The notes under the pieces were generated by a model. The model made no database searches. It worked only from the letters and a program-made list of their open reading frames with translations, and was not told the DNA's origin. The position numbers were made by a program, and so were the translations under genes. A stretch of DNA of 64,000 bases, from NCBI RefSeq assembly GCF_023016525.1, contig NZ_JALKCG010000008.1:62001-126000 (forward strand). Reading direction: 5' to 3'. Position 1 is the first letter of the stretch. Each line of letters starts with the position of its first letter. This document shows, piece after piece, positions 1 through 8,869 of this stretch. Source of the stretch: Ancylobacter koreensis. Lineage in GTDB: Bacteria > Pseudomonadota > Alphaproteobacteria > Rhizobiales > Xanthobacteraceae.

Positions 1-1737
1 TGCCGCCTCGCCGGGGTTCGAGACGATGAAGGGATAGGCGACCGGCATTGCGCCCAGCACCAGTTCGGGGAAGCAGCCGGCGGTCAGCGCCACATGCTTG
101 CCCGGCAGCCATTCCAGCGTGCCATGCGCGCCCATATGGACGAGCGCGTCGGCCTCGCCTTGCAGCCACAGCCCGAAGGCGAGCAGCGCGTGGCGCGGCG
201 GCAGCGCGGGGGCGTGATACTGCGCCCGCCGCTCGGCGTGCGAACCGCGATCCGGCGCGAGGGCGACGGTGACATGGCCGAATCGCGCCGCGCGAAAGCG
301 GAAGGCGCCGTCGACGAGGTCCGTATCGTCCTCCGGCGCGCCCCACGCCGCGTGAACGGCGGCCACCGCCTCGGGCGGAAGGGTGGCGAGATGGGCACGG
401 TACTCGGCGAGGGAGAGGCATGTCTCCCGCGAGTCGCTCCCCCCCGCACCGAGCCGCTCCAGCAGCCCCCGCTCATCCGTCGGTACGCCCTTCACCCGGT
501 AGCCGGCGGCCTTCATGTTGTCCAGCAGCGCCAGCACGCTCGCCGGCACGTCGAGGCCGACCGCCCAGCCTGTGCGGCCGGGGACGCCGGCATAGTCCGG
601 CATCAGCACGCTCACCCGGCGCTGCGCGGGAGAAAGACCCTGCAACCGCGCCAGTGCCGCCACGCGGCCGGCGACCTGCGCCACGCGGTCCGGCTCGGGC
701 CGGTTCACCAGCCCGGCGAAGCCCGGCACGGCGGAGGATTCCGCCGGCGCCTTGAAGGAGAGTGCGCCGGCCAGCACCCGCCCGTCGAGCTCGGGCAGCA
801 CGACATGCATGGCGAGGTCCGCCCCCGTCAGCCCGCGCACGCCCTCGGCCCAGGCTTCGCGCGCCGTGGTGGCGACGATGGCCTGCAGCACCGGCACGCC
901 GGGCATATCGAGCACGATCGCCTCCCCGGGATCGGCCGCGGCGAAGGCGGTAAGCGTCACGATGGCGGCCGGGTTCATGCCCGCCAGCGCCCCCTTCAGG
1001 AAGGCGACGGAGCAAGGCTCCTTCAGGCTGGCGACGAAGATCGGACGCGGATCGAGCCCGCGTTCCGCCAGCGCCGCGCACAGCGCGTCGACCGGCGCGG
1101 TGTCGGCGGCAAGCCACATGGAACGGTAGAAGATGACGGGGATGGCGGGCGTGGCGCGGCCGGCCGGCGAAGGCGCCTCACCTCTCCACCCATAGAACCC
1201 GGCGAGCGGCACCGGCGTCGGCTCGGCCGCCACGAGCGCCCGCCCGGCATGCCCCGCCAGCCGCTGCAGCAGGGCGCGCATGTTGTCCGGCCCGCCGGCA
1301 CGGAAATAGCCGAGCAGCGCCTCCAGCTCCGGCGCCGGCAGGGTGGAGAGGTCGGCGAGGCGCGGGTCGTCGCGGTCTTCGCCGGGCAGCACGGCGAGCG
1401 TGAAGCCGCGCGCGCGCGCCTCGGCGCTCAGCCGCTCGACGCCGTAGCGCCACCAGTCGAGCCCGCCGAGCAGCCGCACCACCACGATGCGGGCATGGAC
1501 CGCCACCTTGTCGATCCACAGGTCCACCGAGAGCGGATGGCGCAGGTCGCGCAGGCTGGCGAGGCGAAGGCTCGGGAGATCATCGCCCTCGCCCTGCGCG
1601 CGGGCCAGCGCCGTGGCGAGCCCCATCAGGTCGCTGTCGGTGAAGGAAACGACCACCACCTCCCCCGGCGTCTGGCCGAGGTCGACCGGCTCGACGAGAT
1701 CGTCGAGGCTGGTCGAGGTGGTGGTGAGGATATGCAT
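1..1737 (-). CDS. cobN: Cobaltochelatase large subunit CobN (N-terminal part, runs off the window)
   Basis: The first 579 codons of CobN, the large subunit of the CobNST complex that inserts Co2+ into hydrogenobyrinic acid a,c-diamide using ATP in the oxygen-dependent cobalamin pathway. Visible family features are the MHIL start, an early NLMGLA-like stretch and the HMGAHGTLEWLPGKH segment near the window edge, which is typical of CobN/magnesium chelatase H subunits. The family is about 1,200-1,300 residues long, so less than half is seen. It lies 145 bases downstream of cobW on the same strand, with a palindromic repeat between them, so it may be read from the cobalamin riboswitch upstream of cobW. 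ATG at 1737 was chosen because it begins the family-like N-terminus. Identity is certain; the C-terminus cannot be judged. Confidence 0.95.
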   Translation of the reverse strand, partial: MHILTTTSTSLDDLVEPVDLGQTPGEVVVVSFTDSDLMGLATALARAQGEGDDLPSLRLASLRDLRHPLSVDLWIDKVAVHARIVVVRLLGGLDWWRYGVERLSAEARARGFTLAVLPGEDRDDPRLADLSTLPAPELEALLGYFRAGGPDNMRALLQRLAGHAGRALVAAEPTPVPLAGFYGWRGEAPSPAGRATPAIPVIFYRSMWLAADTAPVDALCAALAERGLDPRPIFVASLKEPCSVAFLKGALAGMNPAAIVTLTAFAAADPGEAIVLDMPGVPVLQAIVATTAREAWAEGVRGLTGADLAMHVVLPELDGRVLAGALSFKAPAESSAVPGFAGLVNRPEPDRVAQVAGRVAALARLQGLSPAQRRVSVLMPDYAGVPGRTGWAVGLDVPASVLALLDNMKAAGYRVKGVPTDERGLLERLGAGGSDSRETCLSLAEYRAHLATLPPEAVAAVHAAWGAPEDDTDLVDGAFRFRAARFGHVTVALAPDRGSHAERRAQYHAPALPPRHALLAFGLWLQGEADALVHMGAHGTLEWLPGKHVALTAGCFPELVLGAMPVAYPFIVSNPGEAA

Positions 1738-1761
1738 GGAGTCGAGCGTCCCTCAGAAGGC

Positions 1762-1851
1762 CGTCATCCCGGCCGGAGCGAAGCGCAGAGCCGGGATCGT
1801 TCTCCGTTCTGCACGCGATCCCGGACCGGCCTGCGGCCGTCCGAGATGACG
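1762..1851. repeat. Palindromic intergenic repeat, family A copy 1
   Basis: About 90 bases with outer inverted arms reading GTCATCCCGG on the left and a one-base variant of CCGGGATGAC on the right, and inner arms GCCGGGATCG and CGATCCCGG. The same arrangement occurs at 7645, 16959 and 24684. It fills the cobW-cobN spacer. No ORF or mobility gene is associated with it, so it resembles a REP/BIME-like non-autonomous element. Confidence 0.8.
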
Positions 1852-1882
1852 AGTTCCGGGATGGCGCCCCAACGCTTTCGTT

Positions 1883-2944
1883 TCACGCCGGCACGCTCTC
1901 CCCGGCGAGGATCGCCTCCACCTTTGCCCGGTCGAGCCCCTTCAGGCCGATGGCGACGAGGCGGCCCGTGCGGGGACCGGCGCCCCACGGGCGGTCGAAA
2001 TGATGCACCACGCGCGGGCCGACCGCCTGCACCAGAAGCCGCAGCGGCTTGCCGGAGACAGGCAGAAAACCCTTCACCCGCAGCACCTCGGCCTCCTCCG
2101 CTGCCCGCGCCACGCGCGCGGCGAACTCCACGGGATCGGCGATTTCGGGCACCTCGACGACGAAGCTGTCAAAGTCGTCATGGTCATGGTCGAGCTCGTC
2201 GTCGTGATGCGTCTTGCGGTTCTCGATGTCATCCTCGGTGCCGATGCCGAGCCCCATCAGGACCGCCGGGTCGATGCGCCCCTCGGTGACGGCGACCACG
2301 CGCACGCCCTTCGGCAGCTCGGCGTCGAGCGCCGCGCGGGCGCGCATCGCGCCGGCCTCGTCGATCAAGTCGGCCTTGGTCATGATCACCAGGTCGGCGC
2401 AGGCGATCTGGTCGTCGAACACCTCCTCGATCGGGTCGTCATGGTCGAGCACCACCTCGGTGGCGCGCTGCTCGGCCAGCGCGTCATGGTCATGCGCGAC
2501 GCGGCCGGAAGCCAGCGCCTCGCCGTCGACCACCGCCACCACGCCGTCCACCGTCACCCGGCTCTTGATCGCCGGCCAGTGGAAGGCCTGAACCAGCGGC
2601 TTGGGTAGCGCGAGGCCGGAGGTCTCGATGAGGATGTGGTCGACCTTCGGCTCAAGGGCGAGGATGGCGTCGAGCGCGGGCACGAAATCGTCGGCGACGG
2701 TGCAGCAGATGCAGCCATTGGCCAGCTCGACGATGTTCTCCTCCGGGCAGGTGTCGATGCCGCATCCCTTCAGGATCTCGCCGTCGATGCCGACATCGCC
2801 GAACTCGTTGACGATGACCGCCAGCCGCCTGCCCTTCGCATTCTCCAGCACGTGGCGGATCAGCGTCGTCTTCCCCGAACCGAGGAAGCCGGTGACGATG
2901 GTGCAGGGCACGCGGTCGAGGGAGGTTCGGTCGGCAACGGACAT
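1883..2944 (-). CDS. cobW: Cobalamin biosynthesis GTPase CobW
   Basis: A 353-residue G3E-family P-loop GTPase (COG0523), thought to act as a metallochaperone delivering Co2+ for corrin metallation. Seen: Walker A GFLGSGKTT at residues 19-27, the metal-binding GCICC motif at 77-81, ETSGLALP, a TKADL nucleotide-specificity motif, a His/Asp-rich linker (HHDDELDHDHDD) and a C-terminal CobW domain. The length is usual for the family. The ATG at 2944 is the first in-frame start giving the family N-terminus; the reading frame continues upstream, but through the riboswitch. A cobalamin riboswitch lies 130 bases upstream, and cobN follows on the same strand. Other COG0523 proteins handle zinc, but the cob context and riboswitch favour CobW. 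Confidence 0.95.
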   Translation of the reverse strand: MSVADRTSLDRVPCTIVTGFLGSGKTTLIRHVLENAKGRRLAVIVNEFGDVGIDGEILKGCGIDTCPEENIVELANGCICCTVADDFVPALDAILALEPKVDHILIETSGLALPKPLVQAFHWPAIKSRVTVDGVVAVVDGEALASGRVAHDHDALAEQRATEVVLDHDDPIEEVFDDQIACADLVIMTKADLIDEAGAMRARAALDAELPKGVRVVAVTEGRIDPAVLMGLGIGTEDDIENRKTHHDDELDHDHDDFDSFVVEVPEIADPVEFAARVARAAEEAEVLRVKGFLPVSGKPLRLLVQAVGPRVVHHFDRPWGAGPRTGRLVAIGLKGLDRAKVEAILAGESVPA

Positions 2945-3074
2945 GCGGCGTCTCCACGCAAAAAGGCAATCGCGGGATGCGCCGGTCGCGGAAGGAATTT
3001 CCGCGCGAAGCCTCCGGGTGTCCCCGGCGGCTCTGCCTGACTGCCGGGCACCCCGCCGGCACGCACGACCGGAC

Positions 3075-3255
3075 CGCCGGCAGGTCTCCTGGCTCGCGGG
3101 TCGCCGCCTCGTCGCCGCCTTCCCGGAGAGCGTTCTCCAGTGGCTTTCGGCGCAGGCTCGCCGCTCACAGTTGCGGGGGCAGCTGCGGAATCGGGGCGTC
3201 GGAGCCCCCTCACCGCATTCCCTTTTCGTCCCTCCCGGAAGAGGAAACCGACGGT
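3075..3255 (-). promoter_or_regulatory. Cobalamin riboswitch upstream of cobW
   Basis: Read on the minus strand, the segment contains the conserved B12-box core GCCACTGG (plus-strand complement around 3138-3145), the CCCCGCAACTGTGAGCGG core (complement of about 3160-3178) and a terminal GCGAGCCAGGAGACC. All are hallmarks of AdoCbl riboswitches. It precedes cobW and probably cobN, so it should lower their expression when coenzyme B12 is plentiful. Its core is almost identical to that of the oppositely oriented riboswitch at 3375. The ends are approximate. Confidence 0.93.
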
Positions 3256-3374
3256 CGCCCCCACTAAAGGAGCGCGACGAGGGAAAGTCAAACGGCCATG
3301 GGTAGGGCGTGCCGGGCGTCGGGCCGACGATGCCATTGCGGCCCGCCGGCATGCCGCTATAGTCGCGGCTGTCG

Positions 3375-3562
3375 TCGGTTCCCGTGATGCGCACGGGACG
3401 CAAGACGGGAACGCGGTGGGGCGGAAACCTTCCTCGAAGGGAATCGCCGAATCCGCGGCTGCCCCCGCAACTGTGAGCGGCGAGCCCTCCTCCATCGGCC
3501 ACTGGCGCAAGCCGGGAAGGCGGAGACGGGGCCGTGACCCGCGAGCCAGGAGACCGGCCGTC
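3375..3562 (+). promoter_or_regulatory. Cobalamin riboswitch upstream of cbtB
   Basis: A plus-strand AdoCbl riboswitch: a GGTTCCCGT 5' strand, the CCCCGCAACTGTGAGCGG core at about 3463-3480, the B12 box GCCACTGG at 3498-3505, and GCGAGCCAGGAGACC at 3541-3555. It ends about 45 bases before cbtB, whose AAAGGAG ribosome-binding site lies just outside. It probably controls cbtB-cbtA-cobU-cobO. The 663-base gap 2945-3607 is mostly accounted for by the two riboswitches; the roughly 120 bases between them must hold both divergent promoters. Confidence 0.93.
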
Positions 3563-3607
3563 GACAGAACCGCAACGGCCCTCGGGTGGAGGGCCAAAGG
3601 AGCTGCC

Positions 3608-3805
3608 ATGACGACCCATAACAGCCGCGACGCGGCTGCCTCCCACGATTCGCTGCACAGCTCGCTCGCCTCGCGCGCTTTGCAGATCACCTTCGCCGCC
3701 CTGCTCGGCGTTTTCGTGCTCGGCGGGGTGGGCTTCTCCCACATCAGCGCCGTGCACAACGCGACGCACGACGTGCGCCACGCCAACGCCTTCCCCTGCC
3801 ACTGA
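3608..3805 (+). CDS. cbtB: Cobalt transporter subunit CbtB
   Basis: A 65-residue membrane protein with one predicted transmembrane helix (about residues 24-45) and a C-terminal His-rich tail (HNATHDVRHANAF then PCH), the signature of CbtB. It is thought to work with CbtA as a B12-regulated cobalt importer. It has an AAAGGAG ribosome-binding site 5 bases before the ATG, is the first gene after the cobalamin riboswitch, and is followed after 15 bases by cbtA. Confidence 0.92.
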   Translation: MTTHNSRDAAASHDSLHSSLASRALQITFAALLGVFVLGGVGFSHISAVHNATHDVRHANAFPCH

Positions 3806-3820
3806 TCCGGGGGAACCATC

Positions 3821-4543
3821 ATGTCGCTTTTCAGGACGATTCTGTTCGTCGCCGCGCTTGCCGGCATCGGCACGGGCCTCATCGCCTCGGCGCTGCACCT
3901 GTTCACCACCGTGCCGCTGATCCTTCAGGCCGAGACCTTCGAGAACGCCGGCGAGGAGACCGCCCCCGCCGTCACTACGGACGTGCACGAGCACGCGCCC
4001 GGCACCGCCGCCCACTCGCATGACGAGGAGGAATGGGGCCCGGCCGACGGGATCGAGCGCAACGGCCTCACCGTCATCTTCACCGTGCTCACCGGCTTCG
4101 GCTTCGGCCTGCTGCTCGTGGCCGCGAGCGAGATCGCCGGCGGGCTCAAGGGCTGGCATCAGGGCCTGCTCTGGGGCCTCGCGGGCTTCGCCGCCTTCAC
4201 GGTGGCGCCCGGCCTCGGCCTGCCGCCCGAACTGCCGGCCATGCCGGCCGCCGACCTTGCCGCCCGCCAGCTCTGGTGGGTCGGCACGGTGGCGGCGACG
4301 GCGGGCGGGCTCGCGCTGATCGCCTTCGGCCGCTCGCCGCTGCTCGCGGTGCTCGGCGTGGCGCTGGTCCTCGCCCCGCATGTCATCGGCGCCCCGCAGC
4401 CCGACAGCCATGAGAGCCCAATCCCCGAGGCGCTGCACCACAGCTTCGTGGTGGCGAGCGTGGCGGTCAGCTTCGTGTTCTGGGCGCTGCTCGGCGGGCT
4501 CGCCGGCTGGTTGCGGCCGCGGCTGGCGCGCCCGGCGGGCTGA
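3821..4543 (+). CDS. cbtA: Cobalt transporter subunit CbtA
   Basis: A 240-residue integral membrane protein of the CbtA family. An N-terminal helix (FRTILFVAALAGIGTGLIAS) is followed by a His/Glu-rich soluble loop (residues about 50-75, with HEHAPGTAAHSHDEEE) and then four or five hydrophobic helices, ending HHSFVVASVAVSFVFWALL. The His-rich loop is a plausible metal-collecting segment. It pairs with CbtB immediately upstream, and cobU starts 3 bases after its stop, so the genes form one riboswitch-controlled unit. Confidence 0.92.
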   Translation: MSLFRTILFVAALAGIGTGLIASALHLFTTVPLILQAETFENAGEETAPAVTTDVHEHAPGTAAHSHDEEEWGPADGIERNGLTVIFTVLTGFGFGLLLVAASEIAGGLKGWHQGLLWGLAGFAAFTVAPGLGLPPELPAMPAADLAARQLWWVGTVAATAGGLALIAFGRSPLLAVLGVALVLAPHVIGAPQPDSHESPIPEALHHSFVVASVAVSFVFWALLGGLAGWLRPRLARPAG

Positions 4544-4546
4544 GGC

Positions 4547-5050
4547 ATGGGCCTCACCCTCGTCCTCGGCGGCGCCCGCTCCGGCAAGAGCGCACACGCC
4601 GAGGTGCTGGTCGCGCAGGCGGCCCCGCCCTGGAGCTACCTCGCCACCGCGCAGGCGTGGGACGACGAGATGGTGGAGCGCATCGCGCTCCACCGTTCCC
4701 GGCGCGGCGGGGAATGGCAGACGCTCGACGTGCCGCACGAGCTCGCGGGTGCGCTCGGCGCGCTGCCGTCGGAGAGGCCCGTGCTGGTCGACTGCCTCAC
4801 GCTGTGGCTCACCAACCGCATGCTGGCGGAGGCCGATGTCGCCGCCGAGAGCGCCGCCCTTGCCGACGCCCTCGCCGCCCGCGCGGGCGTCACGGTCGCC
4901 GTCTCCAACGAGGTGGGCCTGTCCATCGTGCCGGACAACGCGCTGGCCCGCCGCTTCCGCGACGCGCAGGGCCGGCTCAACCAGATGGTCGCCGCCCGCG
5001 CCGAGGCCGTGATCTTCATGGTCGCCGGCCTGCCCGTGAAAGTGAAGTGA
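4547..5050 (+). CDS. cobU: Adenosylcobinamide kinase / adenosylcobinamide-phosphate guanylyltransferase
   Basis: A 167-residue bifunctional enzyme (CobU, called CobP in Pseudomonas denitrificans) that phosphorylates adenosylcobinamide and transfers GMP to give AdoCbi-GDP for nucleotide-loop assembly. Seen: the P-loop GGARSGKS at residues 8-15, the IALHRSRRG segment carrying the expected nucleotidylated histidine, VDCLTLWLTN and NEVGLSIVPDN. The length is usual. The stop overlaps the cobO start in TGATG, implying translational coupling. Confidence 0.95.
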   Translation: MGLTLVLGGARSGKSAHAEVLVAQAAPPWSYLATAQAWDDEMVERIALHRSRRGGEWQTLDVPHELAGALGALPSERPVLVDCLTLWLTNRMLAEADVAAESAALADALAARAGVTVAVSNEVGLSIVPDNALARRFRDAQGRLNQMVAARAEAVIFMVAGLPVKVK

Positions 5051-5664
5051 TGAGCGATATCTCGCCCGAGGAAGCCGCCCGCCACCGCGCCAAGATGGAA
5101 AAGCGCAAGGCGGTGCAGGACGCGGAAGTGGCGGAGAAGACAGCCGAAAAGGGCCTGCTGATCGTCCACACCGGCCCCGGCAAGGGCAAGTCCACCGCCG
5201 CCTTCGGCCTCGCCCTGCGGGTGCTCGGGCACGGGGGGCGCGTCGGCGTGGTGCAGTTCATCAAGGGCGCCTGGCACTCAGGCGAGCGGGATGCGCTCGC
5301 GACCTTCGGCGGGCGAGTGGAGTGGCACTCGATGGGCGAGGGCTTCACCTGGGAGACGCAGGACCTCGCCCGCGACATCGCCGCCGCGCAGCGAGCCTGG
5401 CAGAAGGCGCGCGAGCTGATGGCCGATCCCTCGGTCGGGCTTCTCATCCTCGACGAGCTGAACATCGCCCTGCGCTACGACTACCTGCCCCTCGACGAGG
5501 TGGTGGCCGCCCTCTCCGCCCGGCGGGAGGGGCTGCACGTCGTCGTCACCGGCCGGAACGCGAAACCCGCGCTGATCGAAGCCGCCGATCTCGTCACCGA
5601 AATGGCGCTGGTGAAGCACCACTTCAAAGCCGGGGTAAAGGCGCAGCAGGGCATCGAGTTCTGA
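5050..5664 (+). CDS. cobO: Cob(I)yrinic acid a,c-diamide adenosyltransferase
   Basis: A 204-residue CobO/BtuR-type corrinoid adenosyltransferase that moves the 5'-deoxyadenosyl group of ATP to cob(I)yrinic acid a,c-diamide. Seen: the Walker A segment GPGKGKST starting at residue 42, VVQFIKGAW, a Walker B-like LLILDELNIAL, and HVVVTGRNA. The C-terminus KHHFKAGVKAQQGIEF is typical of the family. The ATG overlaps the cobU stop. It is the last gene clearly in the cbtB operon; 123 bases separate it from the next gene. Confidence 0.95.
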   Translation: MSDISPEEAARHRAKMEKRKAVQDAEVAEKTAEKGLLIVHTGPGKGKSTAAFGLALRVLGHGGRVGVVQFIKGAWHSGERDALATFGGRVEWHSMGEGFTWETQDLARDIAAAQRAWQKARELMADPSVGLLILDELNIALRYDYLPLDEVVAALSARREGLHVVVTGRNAKPALIEAADLVTEMALVKHHFKAGVKAQQGIEF

Positions 5665-5787
5665 TGCGCGCCCGTGCCGCCGGAAACGGAAATTGCACCC
5701 CGCGATCTCGCAATTCCGCCGCGACATCCCCATGTCATTGGCGGCGCCGGATGATGCGGCGCAACGCTTTCATGGAGAAACGCCTCG

Positions 5788-6012
5788 ATGCGTTCGACCC
5801 CCGTCGCCTATCTGTTCTGGCTCTTCGGCCTGATCGGCATTTGCGGCATCCATCGCTTCTATACCGGCCGCTACTGGACCGGCGCGCTCTGGCTGCTGAC
5901 CCTCGGCCTGCTGGGCATCGGCCAGATCGTCGACCTGTTCCTGATCCCCGGCATGGTGCGCGAAGCGAATCTCGAGCGCCGCGTGGACTATCTGGAGGCC
6001 CGGCGCGGCTGA
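5788..6012 (+). CDS. TM2 domain-containing small membrane protein
   Basis: A 74-residue protein with two hydrophobic helices separated by the TM2 motif: [19 protein letters not shown], then [19 protein letters not shown]. The short charged C-terminus ([14 protein letters not shown]) is probably cytoplasmic. TM2 proteins are widespread and of unclear function in bacteria. It sits between cobO and cobQ with spacers on both sides, so a cobalamin role is only suggested by position. Confidence 0.85.
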   Translation: MRSTPVAYLFWLFGLIGICGIHRFYTGRYWTGALWLLTLGLLGIGQIVDLFLIPGMVREANLERRVDYLEARRG

Positions 6013-6024
6013 GGCGCCTTACGA

Positions 6025-6119
6025 CGTCATCCCCGGGTCTGGCCCGGGGATCCACGGCTTTCCCTCTAGCGCCGCGCTCCTCGAAGACGTGGATGGCCGG
6101 GTCAAGCCCGGCCATGACG
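6025..6119. repeat. Palindromic intergenic repeat, family B copy 1
   Basis: Two hairpins about 40 bases apart. The left one has near-complementary CCCCGGG/CCCGGGG arms around TCTGG. The right one has ATGGCCGGG and CCCGGCCAT arms around TCAAG, flanked by GTGG and GACG. It ends 29 bases before the cobQ start. Extending cobQ upstream to an earlier ATG would translate part of this repeat, which argues for the downstream start. Confidence 0.8.
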
Positions 6120-6148
6120 GCGGCTCAGAGCTGTCGGGGAGAGGGAGC

Positions 6149-7630
6149 ATGACCGCTCCTCCCCTCCATAAACCCCTCGCCCTCATGTTCCAGGGCACCG
6201 GCTCGGATGTCGGCAAGTCGCTGATCGTCGCCGGCCTCGCCCGCGCCTTCACCGATCGCGGGCTGAAGGTGCGCCCCTTCAAGCCGCAGAACATGTCGAA
6301 CAATGCCGCCGTCACCGCCGATGGCGGCGAGATCGGCCGTGCGCAGGCGCTGCAGGCCCGCGCGGCGCGCATTCCCCCCTCCGTCCACATGAATCCCGTG
6401 CTGCTGAAGCCGCAGAGCGAGATCGGCGCTCAGGTGGTGGTGCAGGGCCGCGCGCGCGGCACCGCGAAGGCGGCCGACTACCAGAAGCTCAAGCCCGCGC
6501 TGATGGAGGCGGTGCTGGAGAGCTACGCCCATCTTGCCGGCGAGGCCGACCTCGTGCTGGTCGAGGGTGCCGGCTCGGCGTCCGAGATCAACCTGCGCGC
6601 CAACGACATCGCCAATATGGGTTTTTCCCGCGCGGCGAACGTCCCCGTCATCCTCATTGGCGACATCGACCGTGGCGGCGTCATCGCCAGCCTCGTTGGC
6701 ACGAAGGCGGTGCTGCCGCCGGAGGATGCCGCGATGATCGCCGGCTTCCTCGTCAACCGCTTTCGCGGCGATCCCTCCCTCTTCGCCTCCGGCATGGACG
6801 AGATCGCGCAGCGCACCGGCTGGGAAGCGCTCGGCCTCATCCCCTTTTTCGCGGACGCCCGCCGCCTGCCGGCCGAGGACGCGCTTGCGCTCGACGCCGC
6901 CCGTGCCGCCAAGCCGGGCGCGACGGTGAGGATCGCCGTGCCTCTGCTGCCGCGCATCGCCAATTTCGACGACCTCGATCCGCTCGACGCCGAGCCCGGC
7001 GTCGAGGTGGTGCGCGTGCGCCCCGGCACGCCGCTGCCGGCCGACGCGGCGCTGGTCATCCTGCCGGGCTCCAAATCGACCATCCCCGACCTTCAGGATT
7101 TCCGCCGCGGGGGCTGGGACATCGACCTCCTCGCCCATATCAGGCGCGGGGGACGGGTGCTGGGGCTTTGCGGCGGCTACCAGATGCTCGGCCGCACATT
7201 GGCCGATCCCGAGGGCATCGAGGGCCCGCCCGGCACCGTTCCCGGCCTCGGCCTGCTCGACGTCGACACCGTGCTGTCGGGCGAGAAGCGCCTCGTCGCC
7301 GTCACCGGCATGGCGGGCGGCGTGCCCTTCGCGGGCTACGAGATGCATATGGGCGCGACGGAAGGCCCCGGCCGCGCCCGCCCGTTCGCGCAGATCGACG
7401 GCGAGGGGCCGGAAGGCGCGGTCTCAAAGGATGGGCGCATCGCCGGCACCTATGCGCACGGCCTGTTCGCCGACGACCGCCAGCGCGGCCGCTGGCTGGA
7501 GACGCTCGGCGCGGCACCGGCCGGCCTCGACTACGAGGCCGGGGTGGAAGCGACGCTCGACGCGCTGGCCGCGCACCTCGCCCGCCATATCGACCTCGAC
7601 CGCCTGCTGGAAATCGCGCGACGCGGCTGA
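6149..7630 (+). CDS. cobQ: Cobyric acid synthase (glutamine-hydrolysing)
   Basis: A 493-residue CobQ that amidates positions b, d, e and g of adenosylcobyrinic acid a,c-diamide using glutamine and ATP. Seen: an N-terminal dethiobiotin-synthetase-like ATPase with [10 protein letters not shown], the KPQNMSNNA segment, the [10 protein letters not shown] motif, and a class I-like glutaminase domain with nucleophile Cys341 in [10 protein letters not shown] and a late TYAHGLF histidine. The length matches the family. ATG 6149 has a GGGAG-like ribosome-binding site and avoids the repeat just upstream. It converges with cobD. Confidence 0.96.
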   Translation: MTAPPLHKPLALMFQGTGSDVGKSLIVAGLARAFTDRGLKVRPFKPQNMSNNAAVTADGGEIGRAQALQARAARIPPSVHMNPVLLKPQSEIGAQVVVQGRARGTAKAADYQKLKPALMEAVLESYAHLAGEADLVLVEGAGSASEINLRANDIANMGFSRAANVPVILIGDIDRGGVIASLVGTKAVLPPEDAAMIAGFLVNRFRGDPSLFASGMDEIAQRTGWEALGLIPFFADARRLPAEDALALDAARAAKPGATVRIAVPLLPRIANFDDLDPLDAEPGVEVVRVRPGTPLPADAALVILPGSKSTIPDLQDFRRGGWDIDLLAHIRRGGRVLGLCGGYQMLGRTLADPEGIEGPPGTVPGLGLLDVDTVLSGEKRLVAVTGMAGGVPFAGYEMHMGATEGPGRARPFAQIDGEGPEGAVSKDGRIAGTYAHGLFADDRQRGRWLETLGAAPAGLDYEAGVEATLDALAAHLARHIDLDRLLEIARRG

Positions 7631-7644
7631 GCACCACCCCCGTA

Positions 7645-7737
7645 CGTCATCCCGGCCGCCGCGAAGCGGAGAGCCGGGATCGTCCCCCGCTTCGCGGCAC
7701 GCGATCCCGGATCGGCCTGCGGTCGTCCGGGATGACG
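7645..7737. repeat. Palindromic intergenic repeat, family A copy 2
   Basis: Outer arms CGTCATCCCGG and CCGGGATGACG, inner arms GCCGGGATCG and CGATCCCGG. It occupies almost the whole 120-base gap between the convergent cobQ and cobD and could serve as a bidirectional stop signal, although no U-tract is visible. Confidence 0.82.
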
Positions 7738-7750
7738 GTCCCTTCATCCC

Positions 7751-8728
7751 TCACCAGCTTAGCGCGGCGAAGGCGAGCACGGCGACCAGCGTCACCAGTA
7801 CCCCGTCGGCAGCGCGGTAGAGCCGCAGCGCCCGGCGTATGTCGTCGGCGGTGCATTCGTAGCGCCCGCCTTCACCCATCAGCCCGTCCACCGAGAGCTT
7901 GCCGCCATAGTAGCGCGGCCCGGCGATGGCGATGCCGAGCGCGCCGGCCATCGCCGCCTCCGGCCAGCCGGCATTGGGCGAGCGGTGGCGAGCGGCATCG
8001 CGGCGCATCGCCGCCCAGCCATGCAGGGGCGAGGCGCCCGGCACGAAGAAGGCGCCGGCCACTACGAGAACGCCGGCGAGCCGGGAGGCCGGCAGGTTGA
8101 TCAGGTCGTCGAAGCGCGCCGAGGCCCAGCCGAAATCGCCATGCCGTGCGTCGCGATGGCCGATCATGCTGTCGGCGGTGTTCACCGCCTTGTAGACCGC
8201 CCCGCCGGCCAGCCCGCCGACCGCCATCCACAGTGCCGGCGCCACCACGCCGTCGGAGAAGTTCTCGGCGAGGCTCTCGATGGCGGCGCGCGCCACCCCC
8301 GCCTCGTCGAGCGCCTCCGGATCGCGCCCGACGATGTGCGACACCTCCCGCCGCCCGGCCTCCAGGCTCACGTCGAGCCCGTCGGCCACCTTGCCCACAT
8401 AGTGATGCAGGCTTCGCTGGGCGAACAGCGTCGAGCCGGCAAAGGCGGCGTAGAGGAAGCCGAGCGGCAACAGCATCAATAGCTTCTGCAACCCCAGCCC
8501 CGCCGCCGCGCTCAGCCCGACGATGAGGAGGAGCGAGACCACGCCGGCGATGCGGCGCTGGCCGGGCGTCTCGCTGTCGAGGTTGAAATTGCGGTCCAGC
8601 GCGGCGATAAGCCGGCCGATCCACATCACTGGATGCCCCGCCCGCGCCAGCAGAATCGCGGGATAGCCGATCGCGGCCTCGAACAGCAGCGCCGCCAGCG
8701 TTAAACCGAGAGTAAGTTCGAGGCTCAT
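7751..8728 (-). CDS. cobD: Adenosylcobinamide-phosphate synthase (CbiB type)
   Basis: A 325-residue integral membrane protein (CobD of the aerobic nomenclature, CbiB of Salmonella) that joins cobyric acid to aminopropanol (phosphate). Seen: an early EAAIGYP segment, HPVMWIGRLIAALD, SLHHYVGKVADGLD, AIESLAENFSDGVVAP and VYKAVNTADSMIGH, all strongly conserved. Several hydrophobic helices surround these loops. It is transcribed toward cobQ and divergently from recQ, 141 bases away. Confidence 0.95.
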   Translation of the reverse strand: MSLELTLGLTLAALLFEAAIGYPAILLARAGHPVMWIGRLIAALDRNFNLDSETPGQRRIAGVVSLLLIVGLSAAAGLGLQKLLMLLPLGFLYAAFAGSTLFAQRSLHHYVGKVADGLDVSLEAGRREVSHIVGRDPEALDEAGVARAAIESLAENFSDGVVAPALWMAVGGLAGGAVYKAVNTADSMIGHRDARHGDFGWASARFDDLINLPASRLAGVLVVAGAFFVPGASPLHGWAAMRRDAARHRSPNAGWPEAAMAGALGIAIAGPRYYGGKLSVDGLMGEGGRYECTADDIRRALRLYRAADGVLVTLVAVLAFAALSW

Positions 8729-8869
8729 CGGAAGTGATTCTCTGTGAGGGCGCTTCCGCGACGCTGCGAATCCGGCGCCCGCGCGGTTCCACCATTTCCG
8801 CCCGCGCGCGCGCCATCAAGACCCAGCCGGCGCGCCCGCCGCGCCATCAACCGGGACGACGCCCGCCGC

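Noticed and set aside
1-1740. Long plus-strand open frame across the cobN region
   Set aside because: It is the antisense shadow of cobN in high-GC sequence, with Arg/Pro/His-rich translation and no recognisable domain.
2945-4738. Minus-strand frame joining cobW to sequence over cbtA/cobU
   Set aside because: Upstream of ATG 2944 it runs through a riboswitch and antisense to cbtA; only the cobW part matches a family.
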